Assembly: GCA_900319005.1 (NCBI GenBank)
Contig: ONMV01000008.1
Location: forward strand, 25,789-89,788
DNA from: an uncultured Bacteroidales bacterium
Lineage (GTDB): Bacteria > Bacteroidota > Bacteroidia > Bacteroidales > Paludibacteraceae
Direction: 5' to 3'
Length of the DNA stretch: 64,000 nt
Part shown: positions 1-10,177 of the stretch, in pieces
How positions within the stretch are numbered: position 1 is the first letter of the stretch
Layout: each line of letters begins with the position of its first letter
Made by a program: the position numbers and the translations under genes
Notes under the pieces: model-generated
What the model was told of the DNA's origin: nothing
Database searches by the model: none
Seen by the model: only the letters and a program-made list of their open reading frames with translations

Positions 1-186
1 AAGAATAGCTTCGGGATCCTCCTTATAGCCTTTGGTCAAAAACTGAATAGCTTCTCCAACCCTATGAGGGGTCTTGAGCAGTCCTTCCCGTTTCGGGTCT
101 TCTCCTATCTGCTGCAAAGTGGACTCTACTGCTTTCTCTATAGCAGCTGTCACCTCGGGGTTACTATGAAACTCCTGTAGATTCAT
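1..186 (-). CDS. folE: GTP cyclohydrolase I (partial, runs off the window)
   Basis: The N-terminal 62 residues of FolE are present; the gene continues beyond base 1. I translated it by hand: it contains [16 protein letters not shown] followed by V..A..FLTKGY, the family's N-terminal signature. FolE converts GTP to 7,8-dihydroneopterin triphosphate, the first step of tetrahydrofolate synthesis, as a cytosolic homodecamer. The catalytic zinc ligands lie in the missing part. The ATG at 186 overlaps the TGA of the upstream SPOR gene (ATGA), so the two are translationally coupled. SPOR-folE neighbours are common in Bacteroidales, usually with tpiA upstream; tpiA is not seen here. Confidence 0.93.
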   Translation of the reverse strand, partial: MNLQEFHSNPEVTAAIEKAVESTLQQIGEDPKREGLLKTPHRVGEAIQFLTKGYKEDPEAIL

Positions 187-629
187 TTCAACACTTTGAT
201 TTTATCCCGAACGATATAGGTATCTCCTATCATCTGAGGGAATTGTTGCACAAATTCTTTCTTATAATCTTTGGCCTCGTCATACGTACGGAAGTCTCCG
301 AGTCTTACTTTCCAGAAAGGCGGGAGATAGAGCACATAGATTGTCTGACTTATTTCCATTTTCAGATTAGTCTCCAGTTCGAGTGCTTCCATTTTAGCGG
401 TCTGCTGACGGTTAGACGAATAAATCTGAACACGGTATCCGTCCATCTCAATCCAGTTTTCTTTCCCGCTCATGGTAGCCTGTAACATAGAAGCTACCAA
501 AGGATCCTGGATAACCTCCACACGAGGCATGGACTCAAGGATATTGAGTCGTGACACCACCTCTATCGAGTCCTCAGCCCAAACAGCCAAAGACACCAGC
601 AATGCAATTATGACACTTACTCTGTTCAT
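183..629 (-). CDS. SPOR-domain exported protein
   Basis: A 148-residue protein with an N-terminal signal peptide ending near AVWA (residue 18). The C-terminal ~80 residues carry a SPOR-type fold signature: YRVQIYSS near residue 65, then [23 protein letters not shown] domains bind denuded glycan strands of septal peptidoglycan, so a periplasmic, division-associated role is likely. It overlaps folE by 4 bases. No dedicated promoter of the -33/-7 type is visible; a 49-bp repeat element lies directly upstream, between it and the nucleoside kinase. The domain call rests on pattern recognition. Confidence 0.8.
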   Translation of the reverse strand: MNRVSVIIALLVSLAVWAEDSIEVVSRLNILESMPRVEVIQDPLVASMLQATMSGKENWIEMDGYRVQIYSSNRQQTAKMEALELETNLKMEISQTIYVLYLPPFWKVRLGDFRTYDEAKDYKKEFVQQFPQMIGDTYIVRDKIKVLK

Positions 630-648
630 CTATCAATTCTCAATTATC

Positions 649-697
649 AAGATTTTCGCTTGTCGAAAATAATCGTTCGAGCAAAGCGAGATAAGAA
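649..697 (+). repeat. 49-bp two-hairpin element, copy A
   Basis: Begins AAGATTTTCGCTTGTCGAAA and ends AAGCGAGATAAGAA. The first half folds into ATTTTCG-cttgt-CGAAAAT; the second half has a weaker TCGTT/AGCGA pairing. It is identical over all 49 bases to copies at 3244-3292 (same strand) and 19189-19237 (opposite strand). It is flanked by CAATTATCAA-type heptamer repeats (631-648 and 698-719). It sits between the nucleoside kinase and the SPOR gene. Confidence 0.9.
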
Positions 698-719
698 TTA
701 TCAATTATCAATTATCAAA
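698..719. repeat. Period-7 tandem repeat (unit like ATTATCA)
   Basis: Three units of a CAATTAT-like heptamer directly after the 49-bp element and just beyond the stop of the nucleoside kinase. Related but shorter heptamers lie on the other side of the element at 631-648. Confidence 0.8.
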
Positions 720-729
720 TCTCGTGCCA

Positions 730-2424
730 TTAGTACCTGAACGACGAACCACCGACGAACTCACGGAGGAAGGAAGTAGGCGGAATCTCACGCTCAGGGA
801 TGGGTACGAAATACTGCAGGAACTTCAACAACCGGTGGGCCTCCGTATATTCCTGACAGAACTTAGGCACCTCGGACAGGATCGGTTCAGCATGTCGTTT
901 GAGCACTGCGAACTCGAAGATCAGCGCCGAATTGAACATCACATCCGCTTCTTCTTGGAACGGATAGACCCATTTCTGCTCACCTCTAATGACAGAGGGG
1001 CAACGAGCAATCGTCTCTCGTGCCGAGAACCCACGATACTTATAATCGCGCACGATTCGGCGGAGCAGACGGATATCCGTAGTCGGGATCCAGTTATGGT
1101 TATCGATATTGATGGTGGTGAGGGTGGAGACATAAATCTTATAGGTCAGACTCTTATCCACATCCGGCAGAATGCAAGGATTCAAAGCATGCAGTCCCTC
1201 AATAACGAGCACGCTGTCTTTCTGCAGTTTGAGTTTATTCCCCTTGAAGACCCGCTCACCTTTGGTGAAGTCATAAGTTGGCAGATTGACCTCTTTACCC
1301 TCCATCAGGTCTTTCATCTGCTCACGGAAGAAAGGCAGATCCACTGCATTCACATTCTCAAAATCATATTCGCCGTTTTCATCCTTCGGTGTATCTACAC
1401 GATTGACGAAATAATCATCCATGGAGAGCACCTCGGGTTTGATACCATCTACCAACAGTTGTATCTGAAGACGTTTGGAGAAGGTAGTCTTACCGGATGA
1501 CGAAGCTCCCGAAATAAAGACGATCTTCGGACGTTTGGCAGCGATAGAATCCGCTATCTGGGCGATCTTCTTCTCATGCAGTGCCTCGGCTAACTTGATC
1601 AACTCGAATGATTTATTGAGTTTACAAGCTACATTAAAATCGCTCACATTATTGATTCTCAACAGTTTGTTCCATCGGTTATACTCTTGGAAGATAGAAA
1701 ACATCTTATCCTGCGACACCTCATCCTCGAGCACGGTAGGGTTCGCGCGGTTAGGAATACGGAGCAATAAACCATCCTTGAAGGGAACGACGTCATAGAC
1801 GTTGATATATCCCGAACTGGGCAGGAGAACATTCGTGTAATAGTCCACGAAATCACCCATCCTAAAATAGCGACAGTAAGGGTTTCCGAGTGCTTCGAAG
1901 ATAGACGACTCGTTATTATACCTCTCGGCGAACATCTTGATCACCATCTTGGTCTGTTTCTCCTCCTCTATGATTGGTCTGTTTTCCGCAATGATGACCT
2001 CCATCCTCTCCTTGATAGCCTTCACCATCTCGGGTGTCAGTACCGGCGGTTCTTTCTCCTCTCCGGGAGTGACCTCTTTGTTTTGATGCCATTGAAGAGT
2101 GCAATAATAGCCTTTACTGATGGGGTGCTCCACACGCAGGTCCATCTCCGGGAACAACTCATTCACTGCACAGGACAACACCATACCTAAAGTACGTACA
2201 TAAACTCGCATACCGGAGGGAGAAGAGGCATCCAGAAACTCTATATCTTTTGGTTTATAGAGCAGGAAATCGAGGTTCTCCACCTTGTAATTCACGTGTG
2301 CTGCTATGATCGGGTACTTTAACTCCAGCCCCAACAGGTCTTTGAGCTGAATTAGCGATATACCACGAGGGATCTCATGGTACGAACCGGTGTTCTTGCA
2401 AAATACAGTGATCTTTTCTTCCAT
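730..2424 (-). CDS. Nucleoside (uridine-type) kinase with N-terminal TGS-like region
   Basis: 564 residues. The N-terminal ~70 residues look like a TGS domain and the next ~150 resemble threonyl-tRNA synthetase second-domain sequence. The C-terminal half is a P-loop kinase of the phosphoribulokinase/uridine kinase family, with Walker A GASSSGKT at 306-313 and MDDYFVNR near 335. The expected activity is phosphorylation of a nucleoside (uridine or a relative) by NTP in the cytosol. This multidomain form is common in Bacteroidetes and Firmicutes and distinct from short E. coli Udk; the exact substrate cannot be read from sequence. kdsA lies 22 bases upstream, same strand, so they are probably co-transcribed. 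Confidence 0.88.
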   Translation of the reverse strand: MEEKITVFCKNTGSYHEIPRGISLIQLKDLLGLELKYPIIAAHVNYKVENLDFLLYKPKDIEFLDASSPSGMRVYVRTLGMVLSCAVNELFPEMDLRVEHPISKGYYCTLQWHQNKEVTPGEEKEPPVLTPEMVKAIKERMEVIIAENRPIIEEEKQTKMVIKMFAERYNNESSIFEALGNPYCRYFRMGDFVDYYTNVLLPSSGYINVYDVVPFKDGLLLRIPNRANPTVLEDEVSQDKMFSIFQEYNRWNKLLRINNVSDFNVACKLNKSFELIKLAEALHEKKIAQIADSIAAKRPKIVFISGASSSGKTTFSKRLQIQLLVDGIKPEVLSMDDYFVNRVDTPKDENGEYDFENVNAVDLPFFREQMKDLMEGKEVNLPTYDFTKGERVFKGNKLKLQKDSVLVIEGLHALNPCILPDVDKSLTYKIYVSTLTTINIDNHNWIPTTDIRLLRRIVRDYKYRGFSARETIARCPSVIRGEQKWVYPFQEEADVMFNSALIFEFAVLKRHAEPILSEVPKFCQEYTEAHRLLKFLQYFVPIPEREIPPTSFLREFVGGSSFRY

Positions 2425-2446
2425 GATGGTGTATTGTTTTAGTACT

Positions 2447-3229
2447 CTATGGATTGACTATTTCATTTAATTTTAACGCATTTTCGAGCAGCGCTCTCAT
2501 ATTTGCCAATTTGACTTGATTGGCAGAATCCGAAATGGCACGATCGGGATCGGGGTGTGTCTCTATGAAGAGTCCGTCTATACCCACTGCGATCGCAGCG
2601 CGCGTCAAAGCGGGAACCATCTCGCGATTTCCTCCGGTGATACCGGTTTGCGAAGAGGGCTGCTGGACGGAATGGGTAGCGTCAAAGATGACAGGACATC
2701 CGAAACGTCTCATCTCCACGAGTGAGCACATATCTACCACCAATCGTCCGTATCCGAAGGAAGAGCCTCTCTCTGTGAGCCAGATCTTACCTTCTTTAGC
2801 GGCTCGCGGTTGAACGAGTTCGATCTTCTCGACTGCTCCTTTCATATCCCACGGAGCCATGAACTGACCTTTCTTCACATTCACGATACGTCCCGTCTTT
2901 GCAGCTTCTTGTAAGAGGTCCGTCTGACGACTCAGAAAAGCCGGGATTTGCAGGACATCCGCTACCTCAGAGACGGGTACACATTGTGCTCTCTCGTGTA
3001 CATCGGTCAGGATGGGCAGACCGAACCGCGCTTTCACCTCCTCGAGGATTCGCAGACCCTCTTCCATCCCCACGCCTCGTTCCGATACAGAAGTACGGTT
3101 CGCTTTATCGAAAGAGGATTTGAAATAAAGTGTTATTCCAAGGTCGTAACAGAGACGGTTGAGCGTCTCGGCTGTTTGGAGCACCATTTCACGGCTCTCT
3201 ATAGCACAGGGTCCTGCAATCAGAAACAT
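2447..3229 (-). CDS. kdsA: 3-deoxy-8-phosphooctulonate synthase
   Basis: 260 residues from the ATG at 3229. KdsA condenses arabinose 5-phosphate with phosphoenolpyruvate to Kdo-8-phosphate for the LPS inner core. Family signatures: LIAGPCAIES at the start, FKSSFDKANRTS, ILTDVHE, LSRQTDLL, NVKKGQFMAPWD, TERGSSFGYG, FDATHSVQ and FIETHPDP. Length is close to the usual 270-280. Reading could begin at a TTG nine bases upstream, but that lies in a repeat-derived CAATTGATA tract, so the ATG is preferred. The asparagine in NVKKGQ, rather than the metal-binding cysteine of other members, suggests the metal-independent class; that is inference. Confidence 0.94.
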   Translation of the reverse strand: MFLIAGPCAIESREMVLQTAETLNRLCYDLGITLYFKSSFDKANRTSVSERGVGMEEGLRILEEVKARFGLPILTDVHERAQCVPVSEVADVLQIPAFLSRQTDLLQEAAKTGRIVNVKKGQFMAPWDMKGAVEKIELVQPRAAKEGKIWLTERGSSFGYGRLVVDMCSLVEMRRFGCPVIFDATHSVQQPSSQTGITGGNREMVPALTRAAIAVGIDGLFIETHPDPDRAISDSANQVKLANMRALLENALKLNEIVNP

Positions 3230-3243
3230 AACTATCAATTGTC

Positions 3244-3292
3244 AAGATTTTCGCTTGTCGAAAATAATCGTTCGAGCAAAGCGAGATAAGAA
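3244..3292 (+). repeat. 49-bp two-hairpin element, copy B
   Basis: Perfect copy of the element at 649-697, same orientation. It fills the gap between the kdsA start and the stop codon of the next minus-strand gene (3293). A CAATTGTCAA heptamer pair precedes it. Confidence 0.9.
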
Positions 3293-4600
3293 CTATTCAA
3301 CGGAGCGATAAGCGCGAGCCCATTGGATCTTGAGTTTGCCTTCTCCCCCTTTCTCGTTCTTCGGCAACCAGCTCTGCGCAAAGAAGAACATACCCTCCTT
3401 AGGCAGATGATTCGGCATTCGAAGCACTTCCATATCGTTCACGTACCAGATCAGTTCATTTTTGTTCCAGCGGAAGGTATAGACGTAATACATAGAGCGG
3501 AGCATACCCGTCAGATCCGCCATTCTCGTCTTGTCTCCATCTACGTAACCCATCTGGTGAATGTCTCCGTTGTAATGATAGAGTGCGATCATGGGGCTAT
3601 TGGGTTTACCGGTAGAGAGACCGAAGAAATGGTGTCCGGCACCTTGGCAACGCACTTTCGCGGAGAACATACCGGACTCTTGTGCGAACGCCTCTTTGCT
3701 GTTCATCACATCAGAGGTATATTCAAACACGTGTTCCGTAAAGCCTTTTTTCTCATCCCATGCTATAGCTTTCTTGCTCTCATGACGTGTCTCGACATCC
3801 ATACGTCCCTCCGCAAAGAACGTGTTCTTACCTCCGTTATATGCCTGAAGTTCGGAGGTACGTGAGTGTCCGTCTTTCATTGCCGGATTGGCATAACCGA
3901 AACCCGGTTTCCAGTTCTTGGAGGAACTCATTTCATCGTCAAAGGAAGGACGGAAGAGTTCTGCCCAGTCTATTTTCTCCTTTCGAGACTCGAAATAGAA
4001 CTTGATATCGTCCGAATTGGCAAGTTCCAGATAGCGTTTCTCGATCTTATATTCCTCGGAGTGCTCCCAACGTTTGCTATCCTCCCAGAAAGCATTGCGT
4101 TTTTGGAAATCCTCGGTATGAATCTCTTTTTCCAATTCTTCCATTTGTTTCAAGTCGGGCGAGTTGAGCACTTTCTGGTAGTTTTTGTAAAACGCAGAAC
4201 GGAAGATCATATTGTACATACGCCGCTCAGAAGCGGAAATCGAGTTATCCTCCCTATTCTGGAATGCTTCGCTGTCACGGTACTTCAGGAACGCTTGGAA
4301 TGTATCGCTTTCTACTGCGTACTGATAGAGTTTCATGCGAAGCGAAGATTTTAACTTATTGAACGCATTCATTTTCTTGCCTTCCTCCGTATCTTTGTAC
4401 TTACGGTTAGCCAGTTCATTCTTGCGTTCTTGGAAGTCCGAACTCTCCACTTTCTTTTTGAGCTCTTGATACTCTGCCAATTCAGGCGATTTTTCAATCT
4501 CACGCCAACGTTTTACGTGAGCTTGTAATTCACTAACAGTCTTCTCGAACGCGTCCGTCGAGAGCATTTTACCTGTTAATCGGGCTGCAAATAGATTCAT
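3293..4600 (-). CDS. Repeat protein with C-terminal lectin/glycoside hydrolase 16-like domain
   Basis: 435 residues, no obvious signal peptide. The N-terminal ~220 residues consist of degenerate repeats of the form S.E...Y..L...V.S.DF..R (for example SPELAEYQELKKKVESSDF), predicted helical and charged. The C-terminal ~200 residues, from about WKPGFGYANP, look like a concanavalin-type beta sandwich: GMFSAKVRCQGAGHHFFGLS and YYVYTFRWNKNELIWYVNDM resemble GH16/LamG proteins. I do not see the classic GH16 catalytic ExDxxE motif, so enzymatic activity is doubtful. The next gene upstream shares the N-terminal repeats. Function unknown. Confidence 0.7.
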   Translation of the reverse strand: MNLFAARLTGKMLSTDAFEKTVSELQAHVKRWREIEKSPELAEYQELKKKVESSDFQERKNELANRKYKDTEEGKKMNAFNKLKSSLRMKLYQYAVESDTFQAFLKYRDSEAFQNREDNSISASERRMYNMIFRSAFYKNYQKVLNSPDLKQMEELEKEIHTEDFQKRNAFWEDSKRWEHSEEYKIEKRYLELANSDDIKFYFESRKEKIDWAELFRPSFDDEMSSSKNWKPGFGYANPAMKDGHSRTSELQAYNGGKNTFFAEGRMDVETRHESKKAIAWDEKKGFTEHVFEYTSDVMNSKEAFAQESGMFSAKVRCQGAGHHFFGLSTGKPNSPMIALYHYNGDIHQMGYVDGDKTRMADLTGMLRSMYYVYTFRWNKNELIWYVNDMEVLRMPNHLPKEGMFFFAQSWLPKNEKGGEGKLKIQWARAYRSVE

Positions 4601-4637
4601 AAAACTGATTTTTATGATTTATAATTTAGTTTGTTTA

Positions 4638-5306
4638 TTAGCTTTTTGCTTTCACTTTTTCCTCCAAGCGAGCTATTTCCTCGGGGTCCTGCTTGAGATA
4701 GAATTGTATATCAGCTCTTTTAGCCAACTGTTTATATCGTACCTCCTGCTGATATTCATCCGTTGTTTTCCAGCGATTGGGGTTACTCCAGAAAGCATAC
4801 TCCTGTTTGAACTCGGGAGTGGCCATTTTAGCCATCAGAGTTTTGAACTCATCGGGCAGACCGCTATTAACGAACATCAGGTAGAGTTGATAATCATCGG
4901 AGTGCTCGAAATCATACATTCGTTTCAGAACAGCCGATTCTTTCACGGCTTTGCTGTCCTGCAGTTTGGCATAATCGTCAGTGGCTTTAAAGCGCAGGAA
5001 GTCATTGAGACGTTTGCTGCCCTCTATCTCCAGATAGGACTGCAGATCGCTATTGTTCAGCAATTCTTTATAGCGTGCGGCGGTCTCATGAGTGGGGGTC
5101 ATACGATAATCAGTGGTCGTCCAGTTGTATTTCTTCTGCACGAACTCATCGCTCTCTACGATTTTTTTCAGTTCAAGATACTCTTTGAGAACTGCCGAAT
5201 GCTCGATTTCACGATACCGTTCGACGAGTTCGCTATCCTCCATGTGACGAAGCTCTTTTACTTTTGGGGGATGGATTAGTCCAAACAGTTTTTTTAACCA
5301 GTTCAT
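4638..5306 (-). CDS. Helical-repeat protein, paralogue of the neighbouring gene's N-terminus
   Basis: 222 residues starting at MNWLKKLFGLIHPPK (ATG at 5306). A GTG 33 bases upstream would overlap the LOG gene and is less likely. It contains the same repeat as the downstream neighbour: SAVLKEYLELKKIVESDEF, NSDLQSYLEIEGSKRL and TPEFKQEYAFWSNPNRW (compare DFQKRNAFWEDSKRW in the neighbour). The lectin-like domain is missing. The pair probably arose by duplication. Role unknown; the charged helical character suggests a scaffold or interaction protein. It lies 30 bases downstream of the LOG-family gene and is probably in its transcript. Confidence 0.7.
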   Translation of the reverse strand: MNWLKKLFGLIHPPKVKELRHMEDSELVERYREIEHSAVLKEYLELKKIVESDEFVQKKYNWTTTDYRMTPTHETAARYKELLNNSDLQSYLEIEGSKRLNDFLRFKATDDYAKLQDSKAVKESAVLKRMYDFEHSDDYQLYLMFVNSGLPDEFKTLMAKMATPEFKQEYAFWSNPNRWKTTDEYQQEVRYKQLAKRADIQFYLKQDPEEIARLEEKVKAKS

Positions 5307-5335
5307 ACAATATGTATTTAAAATATTTTCACTTT

Positions 5336-5869
5336 TCACTTTTCAATTTCCTCAAACAATTCTTCGAGTGAATTGACGAAGATAGGCTTGTATGCCTCTT
5401 GTTCGGGAATGAAATGAAGGCTTCGCATGAGTTCGATCTGCTGTTTGAGGGGTTCATAGAAACCATTGTAGTTGAGTACGAAGGTTTTCTTATGATGTTC
5501 TCCCACGATCGCGGATGATACGACATCCATCATCTCGTCGAGCGTGCCGTAACTGCCCGGCAGACAAACGATGACGTCCGCTATATCTCGCATGGCTTGT
5601 TTGCGCTCGGACATAGAACGTACCCGATACAACTCGTCGCAGTTATCGGCTTTACGTCCACAGGAGATGATCCTCGGGGGAATGACTCCGATCACATACC
5701 CACCGGCTTTCTTTGCCGAATCACTGGTCCGTGACATCAGTCCGCCTGTAGCACCGCCGTAGATAAGCGTATGACCGTGATCACCAATCCACTTACCCAG
5801 CGCATCCCCCAACGCGAGGTACTCCTCAGGTATCGCATCCTTCGCGCTACAATAAACAGCTATTCTCAT
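5336..5869 (-). CDS. LOG-family nucleotide 5'-monophosphate phosphoribohydrolase (TIGR00730 type)
   Basis: 177 residues. Motifs GGATGGLM (38-45) and PGSYGTLDE (104-112) are the nucleotide-binding and catalytic signatures of the Lonely Guy/lysine decarboxylase-like family. The family hydrolyses the N-glycosidic bond of (modified) nucleoside monophosphates to a free base and ribose 5-phosphate. The usual second glycine of PGGxGTxxE is replaced by serine, a tolerated variant. In bacteria without cytokinins the role is probably nucleotide salvage or detoxification. It is the first gene of a likely three-gene minus-strand unit. Confidence 0.85.
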   Translation of the reverse strand: MRIAVYCSAKDAIPEEYLALGDALGKWIGDHGHTLIYGGATGGLMSRTSDSAKKAGGYVIGVIPPRIISCGRKADNCDELYRVRSMSERKQAMRDIADVIVCLPGSYGTLDEMMDVVSSAIVGEHHKKTFVLNYNGFYEPLKQQIELMRSLHFIPEQEAYKPIFVNSLEELFEEIEK

Positions 5870-5988
5870 ATCTTATGCACTTAAACGATTTTGGATTTTT
5901 CGGGAGCAGATTTGGTTTTTCCGGTAAGGGAGTTATGGGGTCCATAATGACCGAACCGAAAAGCCGAAGATGCCCCGAAAAAACAAAA

Positions 5989-8025
<2,037 letters not shown>

Positions 8026-8078
8026 TTAATTAACATATATATGTACGCGCGCCAATACACTCGCACACAAATCGGCTG

Positions 8079-8109
8079 CAAAGATACAAAAAAAAATTGA
8101 CATACACAA
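8079..8109 (-). promoter_or_regulatory. Bacteroidetes -33/-7 promoter for gyrB
   Basis: Read on the minus strand: TTG (8109-8107), 20 bases, TATCTTTG (8086-8079). Spacing matches the consensus. Transcription would start near 8073, giving a ~70-base leader for gyrB. Confidence 0.75.
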
Positions 8110-8139
8110 TAGTGTATGCCATTTTTCTTCATTTTTTGC

Positions 8140-9228
8140 TTAAAAATCTACTTTTTCACCTATTCTTGCGTCCAAAAGGCGGATATGATGTTTCTCGGCT
8201 ATCCGACGCGCATTCTGCTCAGGTTCCTGCCAAGGATGCATCGCCAAAGCGAATTTATCATGGTGAACCGTAAAGTACTGCTCTGCCTGCAAGTCAAGCA
8301 TAGCCTGCTCCAGACCTTCCGGCGTGGTGTGGATATATCGCCAGTTTTCGTTATACTGACCGTTTTCGAGGAAAGCGAGGTCGATGGTACCAAACCGCTC
8401 GCGGATTGCCTTAAAACGCTTGTCATAACCTCCGTCGCCGCCGATATAGACCTTGCGGTCACCGGATTCGACCATGAACGATGCCCAAAGGGTCTGGTTC
8501 CGTGTGCCCAACAACCGATTACTAAAATGCCGACTTGGCAAACAGGTAATTTTTAATTCTTCATTTTTAATTTTTAATGCTTCACTCTCCTTCCAATCCA
8601 TCTCTATAATCTGCTCGTCCGAGTAGCCCCAGTACCGCAAATAATCGGCTATTCCGAGAGGACAGATGACTTTTTTGACCTTCTTGCGGAGATCGCGGAG
8701 CGTAGCATAATCCATGTGGTCCCAATGCTCGTGCGTAACGATCAGCACATCGATCTCCGGCAGGTCTTCCGGGCGGTATATATCCGTTCCGGCAAAAGGC
8801 TTGAGCATCAGCGAAGCAGGAAACTCAGGTTTCAGAACCGGATCGACGAGAAAGAGCTTACCGCCGAGACTGAACAGGTACGAGGAATGTCCGAACCACA
8901 CCACCCAATCGCTATCTTTCGGCAGCGCCTTCAGATCCGTTTTAACCGCTTCAATGGGTTCCTGCGGGATTCGGATTGTATCTTTGTCCAACATGAAACG
9001 CTTGAGCATTTTGAACGTACGGTGTTTGGCGTCCGGACCGTTTGTATCGCCCGTAAACTGCGGCGTCGGTTCCTCGTTTTGGAACATGCCGTTGTAGTAA
9101 TGGGGAGAGCCTTGTATCTTCTCTTTTGAGACTTGCCGGTACACGCCAAAAGCCGGATGTGCCAACACACCTGCCACCACTCCTGCGATTAAAACGATTA
9201 TTCCGACAACAATCAATACTATCTTCAT
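8140..9228 (-). CDS. Membrane-anchored metallo-beta-lactamase-fold hydrolase (NAPE-PLD/UlaG-like)
   Basis: 362 residues from the ATG at 9228, which has AAGGA six bases upstream; an ATG at 9234 abuts this site, and the ATG at 9264 overlaps the -7 element, so both are less likely. One N-terminal membrane helix (IVLIVVGIIVLIAGVVAGVL) probably anchors the enzyme facing the periplasm. The fold signature is THEHWDHMD (HxHxDH), with GGDGGY and later VHHDKF supplying metal ligands. NAPE-PLD-type relatives cleave phospholipid-like phosphodiesters; the substrate here is unknown. Within the coding region, 8547-8580 is a period-7 repeat encoding ALKIKNEELKIT, probably a surface insertion. Confidence 0.82.
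   Translation of the reverse strand: MKIVLIVVGIIVLIAGVVAGVLAHPAFGVYRQVSKEKIQGSPHYYNGMFQNEEPTPQFTGDTNGPDAKHRTFKMLKRFMLDKDTIRIPQEPIEAVKTDLKALPKDSDWVVWFGHSSYLFSLGGKLFLVDPVLKPEFPASLMLKPFAGTDIYRPEDLPEIDVLIVTHEHWDHMDYATLRDLRKKVKKVICPLGIADYLRYWGYSDEQIIEMDWKESEALKIKNEELKITCLPSRHFSNRLLGTRNQTLWASFMVESGDRKVYIGGDGGYDKRFKAIRERFGTIDLAFLENGQYNENWRYIHTTPEGLEQAMLDLQAEQYFTVHHDKFALAMHPWQEPEQNARRIAEKHHIRLLDARIGEKVDF
8547..8580. repeat. Period-7 tandem repeat inside a coding region
   Basis: On the minus strand the units are AAAAATT/AAAAATG/AAGAATT-like. The tract keeps the frame of the hydrolase and encodes a lysine-rich stretch (ALKIKNEELKIT). Confidence 0.75.
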
Positions 9229-9261
9229 TTTCATTCCTTTTGTTGTATTCAAAATGTGCTG

Positions 9262-9292
9262 CAAAGGTACAATATTTTTCTCACATATGCAA
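9262..9292 (-). promoter_or_regulatory. Promoter for the metallo-beta-lactamase-fold gene
   Basis: Minus strand: TTGCATATGTG beginning at 9292, 20-base spacer, TACCTTTG at 9269-9262. Start of transcription would be near 9256, leaving a leader of about 28 bases. Confidence 0.78.
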
Positions 9293-9376
9293 GTAAAAAG
9301 TGCAAAAAATGCCGTAGTTATAATTTGTTCACCTCACAAAAGTAGAGAACTGGCTCAAAAACACAGGATTCTAAGT

Positions 9377-9463
9377 ATGGAAACAATCAAACTATCCAAC
9401 GGCGTCGAGATGCCTTTATTAGGTTACGGCGTTTTTCAAGTTCCGCCACAGGAAGCGAGATGA
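9377..9463 (+). pseudogene. Aldo/keto reductase remnant (N-terminal 28 residues only)
   Basis: METIKLSNGVEMPLLGYGVF followed by QVPPQEAR is the N-terminal strand-helix of the aldo/keto reductase (2,5-diketogluconate reductase) family. The frame hits TGA at 9461-9463 and no further reductase sequence follows. The sequence passes directly into the SnoaL-like remnant in another frame, so a deletion has removed about 90% of the reductase and the first part of the next gene. There is no promoter of clear quality upstream on this strand. Confidence 0.8.
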
Positions 9464-9645
9464 CACCCACGCCACCGGCACGTGCTATGCCTTGGCAACG
9501 CTTGTCAACGAAGAGGAAGGCAAGGACAAACTGACCATGCACGCCGTACGCTATCTGGACAAATACGTGAAGATCGACGGGGCGCTGGTGGATTGCCGAG
9601 CGCGAGCAGTATTTCGAGTGGTCTGCTTTTCCGCCGTTGGCGTAA
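9460..9645 (+). pseudogene. SnoaL/NTF2-like protein remnant, frameshifted
   Basis: One frame reads DDTHATGTCYALATLVNEEE and then VRYLDKYVKIDG, the pattern of the SnoaL-like fold (atG..Y....L......Y.D.YVk.dG.W.IaeRe). Near 9583-9590 the frame must change to continue as IAEREQYFEWSAFPPLA and end at TAA (9643-9645). A one-base indel has replaced the expected tryptophan region. The 5' end is missing through fusion to the aldo/keto reductase scar. The gene is dead; it marks an old accessory operon. Confidence 0.75.
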
Positions 9646-9662
9646 AAACACATTCTCAATCA

Positions 9663-9693
9663 GCGGCTCACATCGCTGTGAGTCGCTTTTTTT
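9663..9693 (+). terminator. Intrinsic terminator after the reductase/SnoaL scar
   Basis: Stem GCGGCTCACA / TGTGAGTCGC (10 pairs, one G-U), loop TCGC, then seven T. It points rightward and would have ended the plus-strand operon whose genes are now decayed. Confidence 0.85.
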
Positions 9694-9728
9694 CTACTTT
9701 CGGGGGAAAAGCAAAAAGAAAGAAATTC

Positions 9729-10175
9729 CTATTTGGAAAACCTTTCGCCGACGAAGCCGTTGCTGACCTCACCGCTTATCAGGTCGAAATGTTTGAATAC
9801 AGGAGGAGTCGGATTCAAGTCATAATAATCCATTTCTGCTATCGGAAGCACGAAATATACGATTTGGTCGTAACGCTCATACAGGCGCGGCAACACCGGG
9901 TTATTCTCAAAAATCCAGCGTTTCACATCCTCCTCAACCTCAAAACTGACTGCCCCTTTGCAGCGGACAGAGATACGTCCGGCACTCGCCAACAGTTCTA
10001 TATTCGGGTTGTCTTGCAGTTGCTGCCAGACGGCTTTCTTGGGCGAAGTGGCGAAATACAGCCGCACGCCCTCTTGTTTCATTATTTGGAACACACGGAG
10101 CTCGGGTTTGTTGTTACAAACAGTAGCCAAAGCCACCTCATTATGTTCTTGCAGAAAATCCAATGCTCTTTGCAT
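9729..10175 (-). CDS. Pyridoxamine 5'-phosphate oxidase-like flavin-binding protein
   Basis: 148 residues. The sequence has the split-barrel pattern of the PNPOx-like family: EVALATVCNNKPELRVF, RLYFATSPKKAVWQQL and NPNIELLASAGRISVRCKG. Small members bind FMN or F420 and act as oxidoreductases on small molecules; this is not PdxH, which is longer and has other motifs. It starts two bases after the stop of the broken sirtuin on the same strand, so it was probably the third gene of a macrodomain-sirtuin-oxidase operon. Substrate unknown. Confidence 0.82.
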   Translation of the reverse strand: MQRALDFLQEHNEVALATVCNNKPELRVFQIMKQEGVRLYFATSPKKAVWQQLQDNPNIELLASAGRISVRCKGAVSFEVEEDVKRWIFENNPVLPRLYERYDQIVYFVLPIAEMDYYDLNPTPPVFKHFDLISGEVSNGFVGERFSK

Positions 10176-10177
10176 GA

